NCBI GenBank assembly: GCA_024401435.1
Contig: JAKSLB010000006.1
Location: 84,369 to 148,368, forward strand
Origin: Paludibacteraceae bacterium
Lineage (GTDB): Bacteria > Bacteroidota > Bacteroidia > Bacteroidales > Paludibacteraceae
DNA: 64,000 nucleotides
Direction: 5' to 3'
The stretch's first letter is position 1; each line of letters starts with the position of its first letter. The notes beneath the pieces were generated by a model that ran no database searches, was not told the DNA's origin, and was given only the letters and a program-made list of their open reading frames with translations. The translations under genes were made by a program, and so were the position numbers. Positions 1-8,634 of this stretch are shown piece after piece.

Positions 1-1448
1 AAAACCCTATGTTCGCAATCGTTGGTGCATTGGATAGTGTGTTGAAAAATCACGAGTCTATGGAGAATACATGGAAAGTATTAAAAGATATTTATTCATC
101 TGCTTCCAATTTGCAGTCTGCAATGGTGAAATTATTAGAGTGGGCAAGAGGTAAACAAACTGAAGTGGTTTGTAATATGCAAGATGCTAGTGTTCGTCAG
201 ATGACCCAAGAGGTGCTCTCTTTGTTGAATGCTTTGTTTGTGGATAAAAAAATACAAGTTTCAATGACATGCAATGTCACTCATTGTGCGATGATGGATG
301 CCAGAATGATAGGAACCGCATTGCGAAATGTGTTGTCTAATGCTGTTAAGTTTACTTCGGAAGGAGGTCGCATAGATATAGATGTAAATGAAACTGAAAA
401 TGGTATTTTAATGAAGATTCAAGATACTGGTGTGGGTATGACAGAGGAACAATTACATTCTATTCGAAATAATGAGAATGTGATATCGACCATGGGAACT
501 AAAATGGAGAAAGGTACTGGATTGGGATTTAAAATGGCAAAAGACTTTGTGGAAAAAAGCGGAGGAAAATTATCGGTTGATAGTGTTTTAGGTAAAGGTA
601 CTTGTGTCACCATACAATTACTTCTTTCCAAGGAGTTGGAGGCTTTAGAGCCTTCACAAGAGGAGAATATAGAGGAACAATTTGAAATAAATGCAGATCT
701 TTTGCAAGGAAATACTGTAATGATAGTAGATGATGATCCATTAATATTGCTCCATTTACGTACTATATTATCCCCATATTTCCGTGTGATAGAAGCTCCT
801 AATGGTATTGTGGCATTAAACTTGGCTCAAAAAGAGATACCAGATGTTATTTTGAGTGATGTGGAAATGCCTGAGTGTGATGGAATAAAAATGTATGAGC
901 AACTAAAACAAATTGATTTGACAAAGAATATACCTTTGTTATTCTTGTCTGCCAAAAACACGGGAAAAGATCGTTTGTTGGGTCTATATAAAGGTGCGAT
1001 TGATTATATTTCTAAGCCATTCTACGACAAAGAATTGTTGATGAAATTAACTAATATTTTATTACTACGTCGAGAAACACAACAAAAAATCTTACGACAA
1101 AATTTTGAACAAGAAAAAGTAGAGCAGTCGTCTGATGTTAATCCTTTATTGAAATCGTTGTTAGATCTTGTGGCTGACAACTATTACAATCCAGATTTCT
1201 CTTTAGAGGATATGTGTTCCAATTTGGCAATGAGTAAGTCAACTTTCTCTCGAAAATTAAAATCTATTACGGATAAAACGCCAATTGAAATATTAACAGA
1301 ATATCGTTTGCATAAAGCACAAAATTTATTGAAAGATGCTTCTAAATCTGTGACAGAGGTAGCTTATATGGTTGGATTTAATGATCCTTTATATTTTAGT
1401 AAAAAATATAAATCCTATTTTGGAGTTTCTCCTTCGATGGAAAAATGA
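1..1448 (+). CDS. Hybrid two-component regulator (HTCS), 5' end missing
   Basis: The reading frame is open to the left edge; bases 3-8 already encode Asn-Pro in frame, so this is the C-terminal part of a longer gene. It starts inside the HisKA domain (NPMFAIVGAL, just after the H-box). Then come a HATPase domain with N-box (NVLSNAVKF), G1 (DTGVGM) and G2 (GTGLGF), a receiver domain with acidic pair DDD and phosphoacceptor Asp in LSDVEMP, and a C-terminal AraC-type helix-turn-helix (VGFNDPLYFSKKYK). The sensor half lies outside the window. The domain order matches Bacteroidetes one-protein regulators that bind DNA near their target genes. It closely resembles the complete HTCS 2.4 kb downstream. 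The ligand cannot be inferred. Confidence 0.93.
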   Translation, partial: NPMFAIVGALDSVLKNHESMENTWKVLKDIYSSASNLQSAMVKLLEWARGKQTEVVCNMQDASVRQMTQEVLSLLNALFVDKKIQVSMTCNVTHCAMMDARMIGTALRNVLSNAVKFTSEGGRIDIDVNETENGILMKIQDTGVGMTEEQLHSIRNNENVISTMGTKMEKGTGLGFKMAKDFVEKSGGKLSVDSVLGKGTCVTIQLLLSKELEALEPSQEENIEEQFEINADLLQGNTVMIVDDDPLILLHLRTILSPYFRVIEAPNGIVALNLAQKEIPDVILSDVEMPECDGIKMYEQLKQIDLTKNIPLLFLSAKNTGKDRLLGLYKGAIDYISKPFYDKELLMKLTNILLLRRETQQKILRQNFEQEKVEQSSDVNPLLKSLLDLVADNYYNPDFSLEDMCSNLAMSKSTFSRKLKSITDKTPIEILTEYRLHKAQNLLKDASKSVTEVAYMVGFNDPLYFSKKYKSYFGVSPSMEK

Positions 1449-1691
1449 TGCATTCTAATTTATTGTGATATAATCACTTATGTTTTGTGTGTTAAATATG
1501 TGAACAAAAATTCCATGTATAAATGGGATAATCTTCCATGTTTTTGAGAGGATAATGCATATTAAAAGGCTTCCTTTTGATATAAATTTGCAATGTCAAT
1601 AAATAAGATTGTTGATATAAGTGTAATAATGGTTTTTATAACGTCTGAACTTTGATAGTGGTAATTCTCCCCAAAAATGTTTGTAAAAAAT

Positions 1692-1722
1692 AAAAAGGGT
1701 AGGTTCTTAGAACCTCCCTTTT
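1692..1722 (+). terminator. Possible intrinsic terminator
   Basis: The arms AAAAGGG-AGGTTC and GAACCT-CCCTTTT pair with one bulged base around a TTA loop, followed by T-rich sequence. It lies about 240 bases after the truncated HTCS. Confidence 0.55.
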
Positions 1723-1815
1723 CTGAAAAAGTATATTAAACTGAATATATTATAACTTAATCATAGAAAACCATAAAATCTTGTCAAAACGTAATTTTTT
1801 TAAACCTTAACTAAT

Positions 1816-1847
1816 AAAAAGAGGTTGCCCCCCAGCAACCTCTTTTT
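1816..1847. terminator. Bidirectional terminator between HTCS and aldo/keto reductase
   Basis: A perfect stem GAGGTTGC/GCAACCTC is flanked by A5 and T5, with a C-rich 6-base loop. It can end transcription from either side, and mainly serves the minus-strand reductase gene whose stop is 20 bases away. Confidence 0.85.
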
Positions 1848-1866
1848 AAGTTTAGTGCAAAATTCG

Positions 1867-3699
1867 TTATATTTTACCAGCTTTTAAATCTTTAATGAAT
1901 TCATTTATGATAGGATAGCATTCTTCTGCATTGGTCGTCTCTTTTAGTCTTTTTTCCAAAGGACACCAGTCGGTTTTCTCCCTATTGATAATATGATCAA
2001 TTGTTTCGTCATATGTAACCTTGATATGATAGTCTTGTAATAATTTTAATGCGACTTCTGTGATGATATGCGTCCTAACTTCTTTGCATTTTCCTTTGAT
2101 AATTAAAGCTGCAGCACCTTTCCCTATGATTTTGTCAGCAATTAATGCACCATTTAAAAAAGAAGATTCACGTTCATTTAAGTCATAAAGATCGAGAACA
2201 CCACTTTGTCTGAAAGTTCGTACATCGTCACCATTGGCAATTACACAAGAGAAGTTGCCTTCATCTCTCATTCTGATGAGTCCAGCCAAGATAACTGTGT
2301 TACTTACATTTGCACCATCACGTTTTAAAAGTTCTACCAATTGATTGATCCTGCTCATTTCATGTGGTATGTCGATGGTTTGTGGACATGCTTTCTTGCA
2401 TAGACCGCATGCTATACAATGGTCAGCTTGACGAACTTTCGGTATGCTTCGATCATAACCTACTAAAAAAGCTTGTCTTGCCTTTTTGTATTCCTTATTG
2501 TTTCGGTTTTCTTGAACAAATCCTTCGTTAACGCATTTGTTGAAATGTGAAAATATTCCAGGTATGTCTATTCCATAAGGACATGGCATACAATATTGAC
2601 ATTTTGTACAAGGAATTGTTGGATAGTTGGCTATGAATTCAGCGATTTCTTCCAATGTTTTATATTCATCTTCATTTAGTTCTTTTAGCGGAGAGTATGT
2701 TTTTACATTATCTTGAAGATGTTCCATATATGTCATGCCACTAAGGACAGTTAGAATGTTGGGCTTTGACCCTGCGAAACGGAATGACCATGAAGCAATG
2801 CTACTATCAGGTCTTTTTTGTTTTAGGATTGCTGTCGCATAATCGTTTAGATTAGCTAAACGTCCACCAAGAAGTGGTTCCATTACAAATCCTGGAATAT
2901 TTCGTTTCGATATCTCTTCGTAGAGATATTCCGCATTTGTGTTGTTTGGATTAATAGCTTTAGCATGTTTCCAATCGACATAATTTAATTGAATGAGAAC
3001 AAAGTCCCATTTGATTTTGTCGTGCATACTTAATAGGTAATCGAAAACACGAATATCTCCGTGGTATGAAAAACCAAGGTTTTTAATGCGACCCTCTTCG
3101 CGTTCTTTCAATAGGAATTCTAACATTCCGTTGTTGAAATAACGATCATTAAGGTATTGCATTGGATTTTCACCGCCTCCGACAGAATGGAGAAGATAAT
3201 AATCTATATAGTCGGTTTGTAGTTCCTTAAAGGAATTATGGTACATTTCAAGTGATTCTTCCTGTGTATAAGCTCCGAAATTCGATAATTTGGTTGAAAT
3301 AAGGTATTCCTCACGTTTATGTCTACTTAAGGCAATACCTAAAGCTTTTTCTGAACGTCCTTGACAATAAGCAGGTGATGTGTCGAATAAGTTGACACCA
3401 TGTTCGATTGCGTAATCGACCATTCTATTAACTTCTTCCTGATCGATGTCATTATCTTTGTCTTCTCTACCACTATTCCCTTTGATAGTAGGAAGTCTCA
3501 TACATCCGAATCCTAAAATTGATACTTTCTGACCATGATTATCATATCTGTATGTCATGGAGCCTGTCGGAATGTCGTTTGAAGAATTTTCTTGCGTAGA
3601 TGAAGAGGAACAGCCTGTGGCTAAATAGGTTGTTGCTAAGACTGAACCTATCCCTAGTTTTTTTAGGAATTCTCTTCTGGAAATGTTTTTACTATCCAT
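1867..3699 (-). CDS. Tat-exported aldo/keto reductase lipoprotein with 2x[4Fe-4S] and DUF1893 domain
   Basis: 610 residues. A twin-arginine signal (SRREFLKK, residues 7-14) runs into a lipobox ending at Cys30, so the mature protein should be a lipoprotein outside the cytoplasm. Residues about 50-350 are an aldo/keto reductase barrel with the catalytic set Asp106, Tyr111, Lys137 and His171. Two ferredoxin-type clusters follow: Cys364/367/370/373 and Cys428/431/434/438. Residues about 465-585 match the DUF1893 family (ADKIIGKGAAAL, HIINREKTDWCPLE), a cytidine-deaminase-fold domain of unknown role. Aldo/keto reductase plus ferredoxin proteins are common in anaerobes. The electron donor and substrate are unknown. 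A minus-strand -7 box lies at 3780-3787. The gene stands alone between two HTCS genes. Confidence 0.9.
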   Translation of the reverse strand: MDSKNISRREFLKKLGIGSVLATTYLATGCSSSSTQENSSNDIPTGSMTYRYDNHGQKVSILGFGCMRLPTIKGNSGREDKDNDIDQEEVNRMVDYAIEHGVNLFDTSPAYCQGRSEKALGIALSRHKREEYLISTKLSNFGAYTQEESLEMYHNSFKELQTDYIDYYLLHSVGGGENPMQYLNDRYFNNGMLEFLLKEREEGRIKNLGFSYHGDIRVFDYLLSMHDKIKWDFVLIQLNYVDWKHAKAINPNNTNAEYLYEEISKRNIPGFVMEPLLGGRLANLNDYATAILKQKRPDSSIASWSFRFAGSKPNILTVLSGMTYMEHLQDNVKTYSPLKELNEDEYKTLEEIAEFIANYPTIPCTKCQYCMPCPYGIDIPGIFSHFNKCVNEGFVQENRNNKEYKKARQAFLVGYDRSIPKVRQADHCIACGLCKKACPQTIDIPHEMSRINQLVELLKRDGANVSNTVILAGLIRMRDEGNFSCVIANGDDVRTFRQSGVLDLYDLNERESSFLNGALIADKIIGKGAAALIIKGKCKEVRTHIITEVALKLLQDYHIKVTYDETIDHIINREKTDWCPLEKRLKETTNAEECYPIINEFIKDLKAGKI

Positions 3700-3779
3700 G
3701 TATTTGTCGTTTTCAGGAATATAGAGTTGTACTTTATCTCCTATTGTTTTTTGTTGAACTTAATGCCAATAGTTATGCA

Positions 3780-3787
3780 CAAAAATA
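3780..3787 (-). promoter_or_regulatory. -7 box (TATTTTTG) for the aldo/keto reductase gene
   Basis: Matches TAnnTTTG on the minus strand about 80 bases before the start codon, divergent from the HTCS promoter at 3812. No clear -33 motif was checked off. Confidence 0.45.
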
Positions 3788-3811
3788 GAATTTTTTTTGC
3801 ATTTTGTCTGA

Positions 3812-3819
3812 TATATTTG
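3812..3819 (+). promoter_or_regulatory. -7 box (TATATTTG) for the complete HTCS gene
   Basis: Matches TAnnTTTG. Its position means the upstream in-frame ATG at 3804 lies inside the promoter, so the gene must start further down (3855 or 3870). Confidence 0.5.
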
Positions 3820-3869
3820 GCAATATTTATTATTATTGCACTCGCAAAGTTACGATGTATCTTATTACC

Positions 3870-6800
3870 ATGATTTTCTATAAAAAAGAAAATATAAAAA
3901 TAGTATTATTGTGTGTGTTATTTGTATTCCTTTGGACGAATGTAAATAGTGCAAAGTATATCCGTTTTGACCAGTATACAGTTACGGATGGCTTAGGTTC
4001 CAATTTTATAAATTCTATAGAACAAGATACATGCGGACATTTATGGGTGTGTACGGATTTTGGATTGGCAAGATTCGATGGTAAATCTTTTCGACAATTT
4101 ACTATACAAAATTATCCTTCTGTATTAAGAAATGATATTACGTTTGTAAAATCGTTTCCTGATGGTTCTGTTTTTTTGGGCGGTCCACAAGGTGTATTAT
4201 TAAGATATAATCCGATTTATGATAATTTCGAGGATTGTTCACCTGTTGATTTTGAACAGACATATTATAAGCAGATAAATGGCTTTTATTGTACGAAAGA
4301 TGGAAAGAAGATAACATATACAACAGGAGGCTTTTATATTTATAATCCTGAAGAAAAGAAATTTACCAATAATTTCCCTGCCTATGAGCAATTTAAGGAA
4401 CGTTATATACTTTCATTCTATGAAGATATTTATGACCATTATTGGATATGTTCCTTTAATAAGATATATATAATAGAAAAATCAGGTAAGTTGTTGAAAG
4501 AGGTTGATTTGACGACAGGACAATCCTCTATGTTTACATCGAGAATAATGCCAGTGTCCGACCATCGTATTTTAATCACCTGTTTTTCTGATATTTTATA
4601 TTCATTTTCATTAGATACAAACGGAGATTTGATTTCTGCAGATCAAATTAAGTTGCCATTTACGAATTTAAATGGTATTACGAGAGATCAGCAAGGCCAT
4701 TTTTGGTACTCTACAGATGGAGATGGATTGTGGTATTCAGAGGATGTCCCTGCTGAAGGAACTGTATATGAGAAGATTGTTCCTTCTAATTTGCCTGCAG
4801 AAGGATTGGAAAAATTATATTTTGTTACAGAAACGAAAAATGGAGATATATGGGTTGGCTCTCATAGCGCAGGTTTGTGGAAATGCTCTCCATATAAAAA
4901 TAGATCCTTGATGTTTTCTGAAGATGTGGGATTTTCCAAACGGATGGCCACATCTTTCTCTGAAGATCAGAATCATGATATATATGTGTCATGTGATGGT
5001 GGCGGTTTGGTGAAAATTGATTCAACATATTCGGAGGTGGAGGAATTGTTGGAAGGAAATGGCTTGACAAGTCGCAATTTAGTCTCTCATATGTTAGATC
5101 GGGATGGCCATTTATGGTTAGCCACATGGGGTGGAGGTATTTTAGAGTATAATCCAACAACTCATCGATACAGAAGAGAAAATTTTCCTGGCTTAAATTC
5201 TAATTTAAGTTGTTTCTCTCATGTTAATGTAATGTCTAACGGAGAAATATGGGTGTGTACAGGTGGTGATGGTATTTATATGAAAGATGTCGAAGGTAAA
5301 TGGCATCGATATCTATTGCAATTCTCTGAGACAGAATACGATATGTGGCCGTCTTTAGTAATAGAAGGTAAAAATGGAGATCGCTGGATTGCGACATCCC
5401 GTTCTTTATGGTGGGCGAATGGAGAAAAACGCAAACCTGTATTGGCTGATTTTTCCAAATCCAATGATCATAATCCAATGAAAGTACAAGATTTGGTGTA
5501 TGATAAGAATGATAATGTTTATGTGGCAACAGACCGTAGCGTTCTTCGTTTTTCTTCTAGTACAACAGAAGTTGATACGTTTGATTTTTTACCCGAAGTA
5601 TCGTATTATTCCATTTGTGTAGATAAAAATGGATATTTGCGAACTAGCACATCAATAGGAATTCTGATTATAAATACGGAAAAACGTACTTATATAAAAG
5701 ACAATTTTGGAATAAGCCAAAAAGGAATGAACTATTTCAAAATTCATAGTTCCTTTGTTGCATCGGATGGAAGAATCTTTTTTGGTACGAAAGATGGTTT
5801 TGTTGTCCAAAATCCTACAGAAATAACTCAGCAGATTGATTTGAATTATTTGAAATTTTACAATGTGAAAGTGTCGGATTTGATGGAAACAGAACAACGT
5901 CGATATGTGAATTTGGATTCTACTGCTACAATTCAAAGTTTATCTTTACCATATAATTTGTCTGATATTTCTATTGATATAGATTTGGTCGATTATTCAA
6001 ATCTTAGTTTGGATTTATCTTATCGATTGACGAATTTTTCAGAAAAATGGATTCCTGTGCCTGATAATAGGCGAATTCAATTTTCTTATATCCCAACAGG
6101 TGATTATCTGTTAGAAGTTAAAGTAGAACAGAATGGAACATTGATTCGTAGTGTTTCTTTGCCTATATCTGTATTGCCCCCATGGTGGAAAACATGGTGG
6201 TTTACTTTGTTGTGTGTAATTTCAATTGCTGTGATGGTGGGAGGCTTCTTTTTCATTCGTTATAGACGTATGAAACAAGTACAAAAAGAGTTGCAACAGA
6301 TGGTGGAAGAACGTACAAAGGAATTGGATAAGAAGAATCTTCAAATAGAGGAACAAAATGATGCATTAAAACATGTATTGGCTGATAAAAATAGAGTGCT
6401 TTCTGTTGTGGCTCATGACTTGAAAAATCCGATGTTTGCTATCGTTGGTGCATTAGAGGGATGGATTAGACGAGAGCCGACGATGGATAATGCAGAAAAA
6501 CGTGATGTGATTTCAAGTGTGCTTTCGTCTTCTCAAACACTGCAGAGTGAGATGGGACGTTTGTTGGAATGGGCTCGAGCAGATAGTGATAAGATAGATT
6601 TTAATCCTTCAAATGTAGATTTGTTTTCTTCTCTGAACAATGTTTCTTCTTTGTTATCAACATTGATGGTGAAAAAGAATATACAATATAGTTTGGATAT
6701 TCAAATGCAACATTGCCTTTGGGCGGATAATCGTATGATTAGTACAATTTTCCGTAATTTCATCAATAATGCGATTAAATTCACCCCTGAAGGTGGTTCT

Positions 6801-7916
6801 ATTCAAGTGATTGCGAAAGAAAATGAAGGAAAAGCTTATGTGGAGATAAAAGACAATGGTGTCGGAATGTCTGACGATAAGTTAAAAGCTTTACAAGAAC
6901 AAGGATATTGTGATTCTTCTTTGGGTACAGATAATGAAAAAGGAACTGGATTGGGATTCCGTATTTGTAGGGATTATGTAAAGCGTAATTCAGGTACGTT
7001 GTATATTAAAAGTACGGAAGGTCAAGGTACCACTGTTTCTTTGATATTGCCTTTGTCTGACGTGTTAGTCTCAGATTTAACGCCATCTATTGCTAACGAG
7101 AAAGATGATTTGGAGAAAACTATTGATAGAGAAATTTTGGAAGGAAATGTTGTTGTCGTTGTTGATGATGATGCATTGATATGTCAAAACATTTCTAATA
7201 TTTTAAAGCCATATATGGATGTCTTTACTGCATCAAATGGAGAAGAAGCATTGAAATTAATAGAGTCTCATAATGTGGATTTAATATTAAGTGATGTTGA
7301 AATGCCTGTGATGAATGGAATCGAATTAAGTAGAAAAATGGCTCATGACGAGAACACGAATTCTATACCGTTCTTATTCTTATCAGCAAAGAACGAACAA
7401 TCGGATCGATTACTAGGTTTACTTAGTGGAGCAATAGACTATATTCCAAAACCATTTAGTGCTAGTGAATTGATGATGAAGGTTAACAATATCCTTCGTA
7501 TACGTCAAAAGCAACAGACACATCTGTTACAACAGAATTATTATCGTTCTTCTGATGCTCTTCCAACCGAACAACCTGTTGTTGAGGAAAAAGAAGAGAA
7601 GATAAATCCATTCTTGATAAAATTGATGGATTGTATTGAAGCTCATTATATGGAGAGCGATTTTTCCATAGAAACTTTAGCTTCGGAAGTGGGTATGAGC
7701 CAATCTACATTATCACGTCGTACAAAAACGTTAGTAGGTAAGACTTCTGTTGAAATTATGAATGAATTTCGTTTGAATAAAGCAATGAAGTTATTAAAGG
7801 AAGGTCAAGATGTAAATGTTGCTGAAATAGCTTATACCGTTGGCTTCTCTGATCCAGCATATTTTACTAGGAAATTTAAAGACTTCTTTGGTGTGTTACC
7901 AAGTTCTATAAAATAA
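3870..7916 (+). CDS. Hybrid two-component regulator (HTCS), complete
   Basis: About 1348 residues from the chosen start. That ATG gives a compact signal peptide (basic KKENIK, hydrophobic core, cleavage near VNSA); ATG 3855 is also possible. The exported part carries two-component regulator propeller repeats (for example GHLWVCTDFGLARFDG), then a Y_Y_Y domain near residues 680-770 and a membrane span near 777-797. The cytoplasmic part has an H-box (VVAHDLKNP, near 850), N-box (NFINNAIKF), G1/G2 ATPase motifs, a receiver with acceptor Asp in LSDVEMP, and an AraC helix-turn-helix (VGFSDPAYFTRKFK). Such proteins usually sense an oligosaccharide outside and switch on a nearby utilisation locus, but no susC/susD pair is in view. 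Confidence 0.95.
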   Translation: MIFYKKENIKIVLLCVLFVFLWTNVNSAKYIRFDQYTVTDGLGSNFINSIEQDTCGHLWVCTDFGLARFDGKSFRQFTIQNYPSVLRNDITFVKSFPDGSVFLGGPQGVLLRYNPIYDNFEDCSPVDFEQTYYKQINGFYCTKDGKKITYTTGGFYIYNPEEKKFTNNFPAYEQFKERYILSFYEDIYDHYWICSFNKIYIIEKSGKLLKEVDLTTGQSSMFTSRIMPVSDHRILITCFSDILYSFSLDTNGDLISADQIKLPFTNLNGITRDQQGHFWYSTDGDGLWYSEDVPAEGTVYEKIVPSNLPAEGLEKLYFVTETKNGDIWVGSHSAGLWKCSPYKNRSLMFSEDVGFSKRMATSFSEDQNHDIYVSCDGGGLVKIDSTYSEVEELLEGNGLTSRNLVSHMLDRDGHLWLATWGGGILEYNPTTHRYRRENFPGLNSNLSCFSHVNVMSNGEIWVCTGGDGIYMKDVEGKWHRYLLQFSETEYDMWPSLVIEGKNGDRWIATSRSLWWANGEKRKPVLADFSKSNDHNPMKVQDLVYDKNDNVYVATDRSVLRFSSSTTEVDTFDFLPEVSYYSICVDKNGYLRTSTSIGILIINTEKRTYIKDNFGISQKGMNYFKIHSSFVASDGRIFFGTKDGFVVQNPTEITQQIDLNYLKFYNVKVSDLMETEQRRYVNLDSTATIQSLSLPYNLSDISIDIDLVDYSNLSLDLSYRLTNFSEKWIPVPDNRRIQFSYIPTGDYLLEVKVEQNGTLIRSVSLPISVLPPWWKTWWFTLLCVISIAVMVGGFFFIRYRRMKQVQKELQQMVEERTKELDKKNLQIEEQNDALKHVLADKNRVLSVVAHDLKNPMFAIVGALEGWIRREPTMDNAEKRDVISSVLSSSQTLQSEMGRLLEWARADSDKIDFNPSNVDLFSSLNNVSSLLSTLMVKKNIQYSLDIQMQHCLWADNRMISTIFRNFINNAIKFTPEGGSIQVIAKENEGKAYVEIKDNGVGMSDDKLKALQEQGYCDSSLGTDNEKGTGLGFRICRDYVKRNSGTLYIKSTEGQGTTVSLILPLSDVLVSDLTPSIANEKDDLEKTIDREILEGNVVVVVDDDALICQNISNILKPYMDVFTASNGEEALKLIESHNVDLILSDVEMPVMNGIELSRKMAHDENTNSIPFLFLSAKNEQSDRLLGLLSGAIDYIPKPFSASELMMKVNNILRIRQKQQTHLLQQNYYRSSDALPTEQPVVEEKEEKINPFLIKLMDCIEAHYMESDFSIETLASEVGMSQSTLSRRTKTLVGKTSVEIMNEFRLNKAMKLLKEGQDVNVAEIAYTVGFSDPAYFTRKFKDFFGVLPSSIK

Positions 7917-8036
7917 TTAGTTGCTGTCTGACAAAATAAGAGACAGAAAAACTTTTAGAGTACCACAATACGATGAAATTTTAAATCTTACCTTTTGCGA
8001 ACAACAAAAAATAAATATGATTTACATTGATATAAA

Positions 8037-8067
8037 CCTACGATTGATAACTAATCGTAGGTATTTT
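8037..8067 (+). terminator. Terminator after the HTCS gene
   Basis: A perfect 9-bp stem (CCTACGATT/AATCGTAGG) with a 7-base loop, followed by TATTTTTAT, 120 bases after the HTCS stop. Confidence 0.75.
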
Positions 8068-8380
8068 TATAAGTTTCCGTATGAAATAAAATTTTGTTTT
8101 TTTTCGATGGAAACGCAGTTTTTTGTCTAAAACGCATGTAATTTTATTCGAATTGAAAAAAAAATCCTATCATATGCATAATTTTTCGTACGATGTTTGC
8201 TGACTTCTGACTTACTTTGCTATGTCAATCAGAGGATGACATTGAATTTGATAGAGTTCGAATATTTTTTGTCAGATTACCTAAGACAATTCAATTTGAC
8301 AAGATTGTATGAATTGTTCATGGTTTCAGACGTACCATTATTATACTGTATACTTTTTACCCTTTACACTTATACGGCTT

Positions 8381-8404
8381 GGCGAACCTTTTTTTAGGTT
8401 CGCC
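8381..8404 (+). other. Perfect 9-bp hairpin without a U-tract
   Basis: GGCGAACCT pairs with AGGTTCGCC around an all-T loop. The outer bases GGCTT and AAAGCC can extend the stem with a bulge. No T-run follows, so this looks more like an RNA structural element than a terminator. Confidence 0.45.
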
Positions 8405-8534
8405 GTTAAAGCCAAAAAGGTAAAAAAATTGTTTTTGTTAAATATATGTAACCCTATCCTTTGTTTTTAATACACACACAATAGCATAATGTTCAGTTTA
8501 GTGCAGTTTTAATTCGTGTTCCTGTTTTTTTCGT

Positions 8535-8567
8535 AGGTGTATTCTTCCCAGGAATACACCTTTTTTT
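8535..8567 (+). terminator. Strong intrinsic terminator with no gene upstream
   Basis: A 10-bp perfect stem (AGGTGTATTC/GAATACACCT), 7-base loop and a run of seven T. It faces the plus strand although the nearest plus-strand gene ends 600 bases upstream, which suggests an unannotated transcript. Confidence 0.8.
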
Positions 8568-8581
8568 GTTTTTATGGTATA

Positions 8582-8613
8582 AAAGAGGTCTGACATAATT
8601 GCCAGACCTCTTT
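8582..8613. terminator. Terminator of the pncB-nadE operon
   Basis: An 11-bp perfect stem (AAAGAGGTCTG/CAGACCTCTTT) with a 10-base loop, 22 bases beyond the stop of the minus-strand NAD gene. Confidence 0.8.
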
Positions 8614-8634
8614 CGTATAAATTGCTTTGTTTTA

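Larger units (their letters stand above)
1449..1866. other. Intergenic region with possible small transcript
   Basis: This 418-base gap has no credible ORF. A -7-like box (TAAATTTG) sits at 1583-1590 on the plus strand. A hairpin followed by T-rich DNA is at 1692-1722, and a strong bidirectional hairpin is at 1816-1847. The box and first hairpin could bound an RNA of about 125 nt, but no clear -33 element was found. Confidence 0.35.
7917..8634. other. 718-bp intergenic region rich in hairpins
   Basis: No convincing protein gene lies here; the short frames at 7921-8130 and 8197-8397 resemble no family and end in hairpins. Paired segments include ACAATTCA with TGAATTGT (about 8286-8320), a 9-bp stem at 8381-8404, and three terminator-like hairpins listed separately. 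A structured RNA ending near 8404 or 8568 is possible, but its promoter is unclear. Confidence 0.4.

Noticed and set aside
3804-3869. Upstream start of the complete HTCS
   Set aside because: The region contains the -7 box and would add a non-signal N-terminus before a good signal peptide.
8197-8397. 66-codon frame in the 8 kb spacer
   Set aside because: It ends inside a hairpin, has no homology I recognise and no start signal.
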